Below are positions 1-12,532 of a stretch of DNA of 64,000 nt, one piece after another. The DNA is from Paragonimus westermani (taxonomy: Eukaryota > Platyhelminthes > Trematoda > Plagiorchiida > Troglotrematidae), in NCBI GenBank assembly GCA_008508345.1, contig QNGE01000110.1:173913-237912 (forward strand), in the 5' to 3' direction. The translations under genes were made by a program, and so were the position numbers. The notes below the pieces were generated by a model, which saw only the letters and a program-made list of their open reading frames with translations, was not told the DNA's origin and did not search any database. Position 1 is the stretch's first letter; every line of letters begins with the position of its first letter.

Positions 1-2341
1 GATTAAAATGTTGTTAACCGGCAGCAGTTTTCCGGTTGTCTTCAGCTCCACAACTTTTCTACATTAAATTAAGTTTCTACCCACTACCCTACGAGTTGTC
101 TGTTACCAAGTGGAAAGTGAATTTGTAATTCAGACTCCCTAAGGTTGGACAGTGACAGTTACGACGATCGGAGCACAAGCCAACAATCTTTTAGACGGAT
201 CGGGTTGAGTTGCTTCCATTCTCCCTCTTTTTCGCATTTCGGTTGCGATTTGACGGAAAGAAGGGAGAAGAGGGCGACGGAATCGCAAAAACAACTCGGT
301 CCGGTCAAACTCAAGGCTAAAGTTCTGAGAACACTTTGTGCTCGATAGTCAGTGTACTGACAGTTTGTTCACCGTGTGCTTCCAGAGGATGTTGTGAACA
401 GCCATTAACATGCACCAGGCATTAAACAGCTGCGCGCAAATGTTAATCAGACAGAGACAACTTTACTCCAACATAACCATCCCATATACGGGAAAACACT
501 GTTCATCACCTTGGCGTTGCCCTGGTAACAATTAAATTATAATCATTCTGAGTCCGGTTCACTGCGGTTTGTAATTCTGTCTGTTTGAATGGTCCACAAT
601 AAACGCTTGTAAACTGGAAACACAATTCACTAAATATCAGTCTCTTATCCCTAAGGCTTACTTTAACAAAAAAATGAAAAGTTTGTGCCTCCCAGTTTAA
701 ATTTTTCTTGTTGCACTGACCTAACATTTCCTGGTGCTGACAACCATACCGTCACACTATTAAAACTTGTTTCATTTTTGGCTTGCTCCCTCCAGCAGTG
801 ATGAGCGGTACGAAATTCAAACCCAAAGCCGTTATGTCACGACCCCCACGTCTATCATAACCTCTCAGCGATTAACGATGTGGACAGAGCCAGCAACTCA
901 CTGGGTGAAAACATCGAGTCGTTTCGAAAGTGTTACCTTTTTGAATCCGATTCAGAATGCCTTTAAATGGTAAGCTCAAACACGCCGGCCTCAAAGTCAA
1001 TTTCATGATAAAAATAACCAAGTTCGAATCCGTGCGTTGTATTCATCGCAATCTCTGAACTTGAGTTATGCATGTAGAGGAGCATGGGGTTAATTATTCG
1101 TGTGCCAATTAAACCCTAGTACAATAATAATAGAAAACAACTAGCCAACAAGCGCAGGCACACATTGTAATCTTACTGATGTATTCCAAAACGTCATTTA
1201 CATCCGTTCTTTTGTAATAAGAACAATATTTCCATTCTGGAGAATTGAACGGTTATTTTACAACCAAACAAGACTTTAAACTCTTTGGGTAGGTTTAGTT
1301 CTAAACTATTCCGTTGCTTTCGCGGAATGAATTATTCGACTTCCATTTTTATAATCTTTTTATCATGAATCAATATACGCGTCTAACCGACTTTCGTCAT
1401 CAAGATTAACACATTAAATAGTACCTCGTTAATTCATTATGACTGCTTGTCACCTTTCACTGAGTAAGTAAATGTGAACAACCCGCATTTACAAAAATCT
1501 TACCATTTCAGCATACCAAGTTCAACCTCCGGCTTTCGCAAAACAAGCCATGGTGGATCCTGCCAATTACCAGTCACCGCTCGAGACAGACGAGTAGAAC
1601 CATTTTAGAAATTAACCAAAAGACCATATAAGGAAACCAGCGACTAGCCTGACAAAAATATGAAGATAACAGGTAGGGAAAGCATTGTATGGATTAAAAA
1701 TTACGGTCGATGGTTTTCAGGAAGGCCATGATTTGACTAGCTCCCAGGACAACATTTTGAGTTGAAATGCAAAATAAAAGCTTGATTGCGTTTTGTTTTT
1801 TCTCGTCCCGAGTGAGCTACTAACTGTCACAGTTAGCCCGTATCTGTGAACTTTTCAGTCAGGTTCATCGGAAAAACCTGCTGATTTAAACGAAAATTAG
1901 CCACGTATCATTGGCGTGTTACCGTACACACTCCTGTCCATTTCGTAGCGTACAAAATGTTTCCAGATAATTTCTGACGAGCTTATATATAACAAAATGC
2001 ACCGAGCTGACCCACAGCGTAAGATTAAAAAATGGAAGGTCACTTTCATATCTGACAGCATGACATTGTTGATGTTGTGTTGTTTACCGAAATAGCCTAT
2101 TCGTTTGTGAAGGTTCGGTAGCCATACTAGATAACATCTGTTGCTTCACTTCGTATTTGGTCCGAATTCACCAATCATACTCACGGGTAACCCACAATTT
2201 ACAGCACCGACGCAATTCGTGAAATACTAGTCGTCCTTGTCTCTAATAACCAAAAACAGATGAGTTTAACTTAACATGTCTAAGCGTTTTATTAAATTTT
2301 CTAACTATTTATCGTGTTGAAATAGTTCACTCTTATTCCTC
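1..2341. other. Non-coding stretch, nothing recognised
   Basis: All six frames are broken often and only short ORFs under 75 codons occur. None has a recognisable domain or a convincing pair of splice sites. No tRNA, repeat copy or long inverted repeat was seen. It is best read as intergenic or intronic DNA. Confidence 0.5.
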
Positions 2342-2623
2342 CTAATCACATGAGTTCGACCAGCAAGCTAGTTTCTCTATAGACCAATAAATGTATACAT
2401 CTTCATACGTCGTGCCGACTGTCCAAGAGTTTAAGAACAACTGTGACGTTTTTGTCCAAGATAGTGTTTCGCATAACTGGATAAATTGATTCGCATTTTG
2501 CTGCACATACCGACAGTGAAGACGACAATATCCAGCTTCAAGAATATTAAAATAACATGAGTGGAGAATTATATTTTCCACACTGTCCATTGCGTCATTA
2601 ATGGACTTCAGTTTGGTGCTCAA
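2342..2623 (-). CDS. Possible coding exon, unrecognised
   Basis: This minus-strand open frame of about 93 codons starts from a non-ATG codon. The predicted peptide has ordinary amino-acid composition, with several Cys and Trp, and shows no low complexity and no motif I recognise. No strong acceptor or donor was established, and there is no supporting neighbour within several kilobases. It may be an internal exon or a chance frame in AT-rich DNA. I see no evidence for function. Confidence 0.2.
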   Translation of the reverse strand: MSTKLKSINDAMDSVENIILHSCYFNILEAGYCRLHCRYVQQNANQFIQLCETLSWTKTSQLFLNSWTVGTTYEDVYIYWSIEKLACWSNSCD

Positions 2624-5600
2624 TTTGGATCGTCCTATTTGTGTGTAAACCTCTAGAATTCAATGAGCGTGAGTCACTGAAGAAATATTGAGAGAAAATA
2701 TGTGATATGCTTATACGCACCATGAGTGACAAGTGACAATGTCATATTTCTGTACGTTAGTCGATTAAACGAGAATTTTAGGCTGTGCTTCCCAAACTGA
2801 TCGATGTTTACAGGGATGTCTAGTAACTGTACCAAAATTTCCATGTTTACCTTTTGTCAACAACAGATCATGCATTAGTGATATTAGTTATCTGGTAACC
2901 AAGGTGAAGCTTGGTGTAAAAGATGCTTGCAATTCAATTGATTGATTGAACCAAATTGATTGTGGAAAGCGAATTTGGCAGTGTGCGTCACAGAACAACC
3001 CAGACCGTCGTTGTTTTAAATGGCATAACCAAACAGAGTCAGATTAACAATGCCTAAAGAGTCCGAACTGATATAACATACATCACAACAGTGAGCCTAA
3101 CCGCATCTTTTTCGAACACTATTCATAAGAAGTAAGATCGATTTTAGATGAGGAATTTGGGTCAAACCAGGGCAATTAGTGGTTTGGATTACTGTCAGCC
3201 TAATTCCACCTGGGAAGTTCGCTCAAAGAACCAACATTATGTAGGGTTTGACTCGGAAAAACGAACACTAACTGACATTTGAAAACCTATTCTACATGTA
3301 TCTACCAAAAGTCATTTGTATTCACCACTGTTGAAAACAACTACTCAGAATACAAGCCGTCGAGTAACGACCGCTGAAGTCTATACATTACGATAATTTT
3401 CCTTTCGGTTGTCTGTGAATGAGCGACATTTCATTATCAAAACAAGAGCAGAGATATGGTAAATTTACCACCAAGATAATCTTATTTGTAGTCAGATAAA
3501 AAGGCGTTTTGTTTGGAAAACATAAAGAAATAAACTGAAGTACTCACTAATTACTGTTGATCTACAGCCAGAAACGTGAAATGTTCGGCTCCCAGAGATG
3601 TGTTAAAAAGGTTTTCAAATAAACATATTATTGGTGAACAATTGGAGTTTTTTGTTACAAACCAAACGCATTTCGTAGTTGATTGTAGCAGCCGAATTTA
3701 GATTAACACTGACTGATTTGCTTAACCATGGCACATTTGGCTCGTATATGGGTTGTCATTTAAATGCTTGTTCATACGGACCCCAAGTTTAACGCCAACC
3801 CTTGTATCCTTGAGGGGAGAGGAAATCAGTGGGTTTCTCGCATGTTCAGTGGTATGTAATTCCAGCTTGGGTTTCACAAAATTACTTTCTCGGAAAGAAG
3901 TCATCTTTTTCGAGCATCTCATGCCAAAACGGGCCCACAGTGTAGCAGCTTAACGTGATGTCTGTTTTATTGATTTGGTGGCAATTTAGTCCCAATCTCG
4001 TGATTAAACTTATTGATTCATCGCAAACGATGGAACTCAAATGTTCACGATAGAAACGTGAGTAGATTGACCGTGAAAACAGATACCTTCGAGGCAAAAT
4101 CGCTTTTCTGGGCTGAAGATGGTAGGCCTGATAACGAGTATGCAGCAGCCATGATTAAAATCTGTAGAATTCTGTCAGAATTGAGTTTGACCTACGTTCA
4201 CTTCCTCTTTCTTGTTCGGTCCTTTCGACATTTTGGCAAATAATTAGTTGAAAACTCTCTGAATATGAGTAAGTGAGAGAACGTTTTGTTATTAAGAGAT
4301 TTATACAGAATGATGAGTTCGGCCGCTCAAAATGTCTGAATATCCATCAGACATTTCTTAGGATGTCTGAACAATGATATTTTGCTGTCTTCAACCAATT
4401 TTGCACTATGATCTGTCTACTTCATATTCTATATGAGTGTTTCCAATCCAGTTTGGTTGTGTACAATCATAAGTTGGAGTGGCTCAAAATATAACAGAGT
4501 GGGAACGTGCTCATTCACCTCATATTTCTACACGGGTGGTTCTAACATGCATGACCCTAAATTTGAGAGCGCCATTCTAGCTCTTTTTCAGATAAGTCCA
4601 TTTTGCCTGTCTTCACAGTTTATAAAATTAAATAAAAACTTTTGTTCAATTTTTGTCCACTGATTTTTCCTTTCCTCTGTGGTAAGAACGATTGATCGAT
4701 TTACGAGGCTAGCTACATCAGAAAATAACCTGAATTAGTAATTGTAGGTCAGTTTCCTATGCATTACTCCGGAGGCTATTTGTAAGCTTTAGGTTGCCTA
4801 CAAATCGACCCAGTAATTGCGGGTAACGCCTAGAGAAGCCTGTTCAAAGCGTGTTCAGAACCAAATTACTTTGGATATATACTATTGCGTTTAGAAAATC
4901 GCTTCGTTGTGTCCTGCCTGGTGAGACAAGTGTCAGTTTTCCGTCAAACATCGATTATTCTACAGATTCGATTATTTTACAACCATATATCATTAGTTTA
5001 TTTCTAGTTACAAATACGTAGTGTATATTGAAACTGCAATGACGGTCCAGGCACCCGAAAGCGTGCAAGTGGGGAAGCACCTGAAGAAGTGAAGAAGGAT
5101 ATGTTTATGTTAATAACTGAAACAGAAAATTTGGAACTACACAAGCCATGCAGGCAGTCAACCAATCAGTAAGTATGTAGGTAAGTCGTTCGCACTCTAA
5201 ACTACCTCTTCATGATAGCGACTGCAAATTTTCGGATAAGTCCTTGATCGGCTAAAACTTCAGCAACCCCAGATAAGTCCAAACACATCATGTGGTTTTA
5301 AAGCACGAGTCACAAATGATTGAGAAGTTATGAATACTACCATAATTCCTGCGCCGGTACATACTAGTGCACAGGAGGTGTGAGCGCAAAATATCCGTGC
5401 AGAATGCGACAAGGTATGCTAATGTAATGTCCCCGTTGATGTATACTAGTATGCTATCAGGCCAGAACGAAGTGAAACGAGATGTGTACGAATGGCTTAC
5501 CCGTTCGGCCCAAGCTACTGTAACCTCAATCCAATCTAATAGCGAGGCTTCTATGTACGCAGAATGGCCTGTCGTTTGTGCCCAGTGTTCGCTCTAGTAT

Positions 5601-8600
5601 ATTCAACTTGGTGACGGCAAAATTGCTGCTGGGCAGGTGTGCGTCCCATTTTCCATAACAGGGGTCACTGTTCCGTCCGCAGCGTGCTTAAGTGAAGGTG
5701 AGAACCCAAAACACCAAGATATAGACAGGAAGGAACAGCTTCGCAACTGTTTAAACCCTACGTTAACGAAGTAAGATAAGTGCTACATTGGTAACCTCTT
5801 ACTCAGGAACTGTACGGAGGCCTACAAAGTGAACCACACTTCAACAAGTTTTTACCCAATTTATTTCCGGTTTAACTTCACAACGGCTAGCAAGACTTCT
5901 TGGATATCCCCTCTATGGATTCGTCGTTGGCTGACCTGATCACCAAAGAAAAATGTCACAATCGCTTAGATCATGGTGAATTCTGTTCATTTTTGGGAAG
6001 TCTGAACATCTAAAGCGCAGAAAACCCGATGCCCTAACCGAGTATTTCAACTTGTTCCGACTGAGAGAAGGTTATCCGATCAACGGTTGTTGCTCACACA
6101 ATCCATCAGTCACTATGTTAAATATACAATCCCCTCCTAGCGGTTTTAATTCGATCACTGTATATTTAACGTTGGTAAGTTATTTCCATTAGATATCAGC
6201 CGAACGCTGTAAAGCGCGCCTGCTGCTGTACTCAATGCATTTCACAGTCTTACGGCTTGGATGCTGTTCTAAGGTTCCCTCAGCATCTCTGTTTAAGAAC
6301 ACTCGGTCTTTCTGCGGCCATGTTTAAGTTTTTCCATGCGTTGGATTAAGTAACGCAGGATAAAAGCGCTGGATCTGCACAAGTCACCGGAACTTGGTGC
6401 CTTTGATTATCTATGTTTCTGAACTTCATCAAAAAACATCAGCCATATTTGGCAACTGTTTTGTGGGCATACTACGGTGCCCGTCAGTAAACCCCACTAA
6501 CACCGTCCTCATTAATCACGACAACAAATATATGTTAAATCTATCGAGACCTGAAACTGTTCATCACCGTAACGCTAGATTGGCCGAATGTATTAAAAGC
6601 CTTCAGAAAAGAAGCGTGGTTTCCGCTTAATGGTGAATGTCAGGCAATTCCCACTTTCGATAGCCAGCTGATCGTATCTAGTTATTCAGAAACAGCATGA
6701 GAAAGATATCAAGAATGAAGTTGTGAAATGTATACACACTGTTATGTGGCAAATAGATGGTTGGTCGGACTGAGAGTTTGTTGGAGACAACAGTCTAAGA
6801 CTATTAAACAGGTTCCGCATTCGAGAACATATAATGGGCTACAGCGATATTTTCTGTGCTGGCATATCAAAAAATTCAGCTAACTATTTGGTAAAATGAC
6901 GACAGTGTGATTGCAGCCGGTGGCGACTAGAATGTTACATCATACAACATGTAAATTCTTCTGGGTCACACCAAAAATCACCAGCTAGGTCAGTATAAAT
7001 ATAGTGCACGGTCATGACAGTTTATTCGCGTGAACACGCTACGTTTAAGACGTATGGACCGGAGTGAACGACCCCGTACGCAGTCATTGCGGCAATTCCT
7101 AACTGCCATGTCTTTGATTGATTTGGGCAAAAGGGATCTCGGTTGATTATTCAACCACTTTTCATCATATTATTTATCCTCCTATTAGTTTTGGCTTGAA
7201 GACACATAAAGCTCCGGTTAGTTTATTTAAATGGCACTCCAAATAAACCTTACTGCTGCTTTGCTAGGATTGTCATCTACACTTTAATCTTTTGAAACTG
7301 CGTGGTATGTGGAACCTCTGTTCATTCATTGCTAAATGAAGTTCGTAAGTTTGACAGACAAAAACCTCAAGATTTTGTTGGCTAGCGTGATCGATGTGGA
7401 TAGGTAAGTGCTCGACAATACTGAATGTAATATTTAGAAAACTTTGTTTTAATGTGAACTGAACATTTTTCCAGTGTTCCAGCAATCTGGAAATAAATTT
7501 GATGATCTGCATGACGGTGTTAGTGTTTACATACACCAGTCCATCAACTTTCGAAATGTACTTGGAAGCTCTTGAAATTTTAACCTTCCTTCAGGAGCGG
7601 ACGTTTCCCAAAACACCAGGTGGTTTGATAGCTTACGTCACTGGTAACAGCTTATTGTTGAAACTTATCGCGGCTGAAAAAACTTCTCATCTCATTAACG
7701 TTTATTAGGTGTCCAACAAAACATGAAACGGAACTGCACGAATCCAAAATGCACGTCAAACTTTCTCAACTCTCATTGAATCGAAATGACAGTCCTCGCT
7801 TCTGTAGATAAATGAATGAATGTTCCAACATTGCAGGTCCAATATTCCTATTTCTATTTGTTCACGTTTGCCGAAGTGAAAATTTACCGGGTGCAGACAA
7901 TCAAACAAATCGTCCTGGATTTTGCGGCGAACGATTGCCTTCAGGACACTGGTTTGTATCGATTGACAAGATAAGTCCTGGTCTGTGTAACCCTCATTTG
8001 TTGTCAAAAGTGTGCACAGTTTTGACTGCGTCCAGTAGCGAACTGGACGCACATCCAACAGTGTGAGTCAGTGCGTTGATAGTTCCAGTTCTACACTGGT
8101 TCACCGCCAGCTTTTATTTGTTTCACAGCCAATTTCGATGCGGGTTATGCAAATTACAACACTGCCATCACTGACACCACAAACCTTCTCGCAGGTAGAC
8201 CCATACCGTCTCATTTGCATCACTGAGCAACCTGGCACTTGTCCTGGGTCACATCTAGCAATGCTTCTGTGTAGACAAAAGCTGCATTGGCTCTAACATA
8301 TTTTATCATTGTGCTTACCCACGGTGCGTGCAGCAAGTAGCAGACCATCAGTTAACCGCAAGTTCACCTCGTTAGTTCCACAGTACCAGTTTGATACTGC
8401 CAGTCTCATTAGTGTTGGGCTGTTGGAAAAGTGTTGAATAAAATACACTTTTCATCTTAAAGATTAATCACTAACTTGCAGATGGCTGTTAAATTTGGCG
8501 AGAGTGTTCCTCGTTTCAACAAATAACATTTCAAAGCGCAGAGTCTCTGAATTATTTGAACGGTGTCAAGAAGATAGCCTTAAAATAGTATTAGAAACAG

Positions 8601-11600
8601 GCAGAAATCTTGGTTGTTTGTTAAACCACAATCAATTCTCACTAAGCTTACACTGCAGTATAGGGTTGAATGTTAATGCGCAAGTGGTTGACAATTCACT
8701 CGGAAGCGACAATTTGTTTTATTGACGACATATCACTCATGTTGATAGTGCCAGCGACCTCAAACGGAGTGTTCAGCAAAAAAAACTAGCTAGACGGTTG
8801 GTGCAAGCCGTTTTTGAAAATCATTGGAAAATTAGGCTGATCTGCCAAAAAGATTGCATTTAGCCACTTTTAAAACAGCGGTACTGCACTTCTACTTACA
8901 AGCACTTTGGTTGCATCGTTCAAACATGCCTCTAATGCTCCCTAACTCTGAGTAATTAGCTGAACCTTCAAGCTGGCCTCACCTCTGATCAACAGACAGC
9001 AACCTATCAACGCAACTTCACGCTGAATTTGTCAGTTCGTCACCAAGTGTGGCGGAAGTTGCAATTTGAGAACTAAGAGGTGTGTGAATTTGAGGATGAA
9101 GGGACATTAAAATGAGTACAGAATACGGTAGAGTAGTCTAACTTTTTCATTTCTTGCCTTAATGGACTTGATGCCTCATTAGTCGCTAGATATATATAAT
9201 CCACACATCATCGGATTGATTTCCATTCACCATTCAAACTTGATTGTCGTATTAGTCCACGGTTAATCGAATTAGTTGCAGCTAGTTTTCTCACTACAAA
9301 AGTATGTGCAACGAAACAACTCAAAACAAGCTGTGGACTTCCATGAACCGAAGCAGTGGCATGTGCATTGTTGCCAGGTTATATTTCATCTTGGTTTATT
9401 TGTTATTCGACACTGAAGAACCAGTATGAGGTGATATAAACCGCCACATTTCGTCTGTTTAGTGTCACAAAAAGGTTATTTCTTACACGCATTTTTTCAA
9501 CACTACTGAAAAAACTATACACTTACAAAACACATCGAGGCTGACCACAAATGAACGTCTATTTCCAACTTTTGATAACTTTGAAATATACATCACAGCG
9601 TAAATCGAAGTCCTAATCGAAGCTTCGTGGACAACCTGCGAGTAACTTTAAACTAACGTATCCTGTAATGTGCCATCCCAGTTTCCAGACTAATTACTGT
9701 CAAACCTCGTTATCATCAACACTTCATGAATCGACGGGTTACGGCTTCCTGGCCGCTATTATATCAACCCTTCGTGATGTCGCCCTCTGCTGTAGCACAA
9801 TTTCCCTCCAACGGGAACTCATATAAAAAAGTGAGAGAGATGTAAGCTAACCTCAGTGGTGACGTGAGTAACAAGACGTTTTGTCATGGCACAAAAATAT
9901 TGAACAGTATCACTGCGCAATCATTGGTCTGGCAAGATGCGGATCACAACCAAAGAATAAGCCGTTGTGACAGAAACGTTGTCCTCAACCGTAGTGAAAG
10001 GGGCAGACAAGATGCCAATATCAAGCTGATCCCTCCCGCCCCACCCCACCCCCGAATACTGTTACAACATTGAAACCACCGGATCGAAAAATTAGTAAAT
10101 CCCCACTACCGGTATCTTCTTAGACTGGTTCTTGCTGTAAGTAAAACAAAAACGTTGATGAACATTTTGCCAACAGCAATACAGAACTGCGTGCTATAAC
10201 TCCACTCACTCATCCTTTCGTCTATGTATGACGTAATTGTGTTTTGCGGACTTGTCGGTTGTACCGAATAGCCTGAGATATGCCAAAGACCAACTTGTTC
10301 TGCGTGCACCCTTTGAATAAGGGGGCTTTTTTAGATCAGTAGGGGTTTTACACATTGAAGAGCCTGCATCCACTAATGAGGGTCACCAAATGATTAAGGT
10401 TGTAATCATTCGTCATCATCAGCGCAGCTAATTCACAGGCAGTGAAGGAAATGGGGAAAAATACCTATTTTTCATTGAACCGTCACGATTAACCACCCAG
10501 TCTTCCTACAAAAAATGTCTTCCAGAAGTATTTTTGTGTGTAGCACCATAAAGCGCTAGTCGCTGAGATAGTGCAAAATTCAACAATGGCAACAAATGCA
10601 ACGAGAACACTAAACGTGAGAAAACAGTATCGAAGCTATACCCACTTCACATACTATGCTTACTACAAAAATATATGCTGTATGCCATAGTGTATTGCCT
10701 TCTGTGCGCCTTGATATTTTGACCTCTTGAGGCAGTCCTATCGGACAGTGTGTATTAAGTCTTAATTATTTTCATTACTGCCTTTTTAACAGCGCCGCCT
10801 AGATCAAAAACACGGTTTGGGTGACGGCAAGGAGTAGTGTTAACGCTCATGTTCGATTGTGGTCAATACTGTCTGCACTTTTTCAACTGATGTCTGTTGA
10901 AACAATTTCCTTTTATTTCTGCGACAATGAATCTTTAAATCAATGCGCATAAAAATCATTTAGAAGCGTTAGAAAATGGACGCACAGCTGTATCCTATAG
11001 CAGCAAAGTATTGTTCGAAAATGTGTTTTTTAAATCTATTCAACGTGCACATTGTGAATCGAATTTGTTGTAAGCGTAAGCATGTATAGTGCATTTTTAT
11101 ATATTGTTTCTTCTTTTCAGACAAAGATAAGCGGCGTTAGTTCACCAAAATGTGCACAAGTCGTCTTATGCACACAGATAACAGGGAGTAACACGACAAT
11201 GCTAGACGATGCGTTACTGTCTCAGTCTCCATCAGTGCGGTGTGATATAACTTGCATCTGCAAATTGTCCAAAATCAGATTCGAATTAGGCTTCTCTCAT
11301 ACAACGCACAGGTGGACACTGACCTCGAAACCCACTCGCGCCAACACTCGTTAAAGAACTAGGGAGCCACCCAGACAGAAGTAACAGCTGCGAAATTCGT
11401 GTTTCACGAATACCTTATATTGTGTCATGTGGTGCTTCGGGAGGATTTCCTTCCACTTTGCACTTTATAACGTTATAAAGTAGATCCTATGTCAATCAAC
11501 TGACAGTAATAATTCCAGCATTCCGAACTACATACATAAAACAACTGAATTTATGTTAGCTCTATGGTAAGAATACGCGCTTCTCATAATTGTTATTTAG

Positions 11601-12316
11601 TATCCAGTTCTAACGCCATAAAACAACAGGACAAATCACTAAATCAGTTGCATGCTGGTGAGTGCACTTTTCAAAAATTAATCCGAAGCACACGCGACGC
11701 ATGTGCTTTTTTGAAGTGCCTATTCACCAAGCAACTGAAACAGCCAGCTTTACCACGTTGTGCAAATACTTTCGAAAAATTACTGGAATAATTGTTCGTT
11801 AGTAATGTCCGTCTATTCGAAAATATTACAGTGTAAAGGTGAGCTGATAAGACATTTGTCTTTGATATGACTGTGGTATCCAATGTAGATATACTACATA
11901 TTGTGTGCTCCGAGAAAGCTTGGTAGAGTGAAATAGCTAGCTGCTCAGAGAAAAAGGTTAAGCATGGTAACCATCTTCAAACATCAAGAAATCCAGTCAC
12001 TTGAACAGTCGGAACCCTGTGATAACCCGAACAGTGCATGTGTGGACATTGTGGGCGGTGTGCTGTGACGAAACGAACAAGTCATTCTTAATGAGAAATG
12101 TAAATGGATGGGAGGCGCAGTTTAGTAACCTCACAAAATCAGTCTTCTTATCGCAACCATCATTTGCTGAATCGCTCTTGCCAAGTAGCGGAAATCTTTG
12201 TACACACCCATGTTTTTCTGATAGATATGTAGGAGGCCACGAGGCTGAAGTGATTATTCCTGGGAGAATATTTGGTGGTCTCTTGGCTTCCGATTACTAA
12301 TGAGGTCGAGTTCTGG
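2624..12316. other. Gene-poor stretch with one perfect small hairpin
   Basis: No gene is recognised. ORFs stay below about 100 codons, and the longest are paired with equally long antisense frames, which argues against coding. At 7812-8066 a plus-strand frame begins with a hydrophobic, signal-peptide-like run after an AG, but a competing antisense ORF covers the same bases, so I do not call it. A perfect 9-bp inverted repeat with a 7-base loop lies at 4331-4355. Confidence 0.45.
4331..4355. repeat. Perfect 9-bp inverted repeat (hairpin)
   Basis: AATGTCTGA at 4331-4339 and TCAGACATT at 4347-4355 are exact reverse complements around a 7-base loop. A third partial copy, ATGTCTGA, follows at 4363. 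No function is implied. Such hairpins occur by chance and as relics of DNA transposon ends. Confidence 0.6.
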
Positions 12317-12532
12317 TCACTTAAAATATGGACGACCAAAGCCTTCAAGTTTTTGCCGAATACTTGGCATCACTGTGGTTCTTCTCAATGCCAACTGATA
12401 CGAGTGAATAAACAATCTCTCTACATTGCCGTACAATACGGCCACAGGTAGATATTCATTACACATGTCCTTAAAATTTACAGACCATTCCTCATTTGTT
12501 TTGATAAATCTCTCAGCTGCTTCTCGAGCCAA
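12317..12532 (-). CDS. Possible coding exon, unrecognised
   Basis: A minus-strand frame of about 71 codons ends at TGA. Upstream in the same orientation the sequence reads gctcgagaagcag then CTGAGAG, a usable acceptor that would leave a 67-codon terminal exon. The peptide is charged and mixed, with an aromatic, helical-looking middle, and contains no motif I recognise. An overlapping minus-strand ORF lies at 12160-12348 in another frame and is probably a shadow. No neighbouring exon was found, so this stays a weak candidate. Confidence 0.25.
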   Translation of the reverse strand: MAREAAERFIKTNEEWSVNFKDMCNEYLPVAVLYGNVERLFIHSYQLALRRTTVMPSIRQKLEGFGRPYFK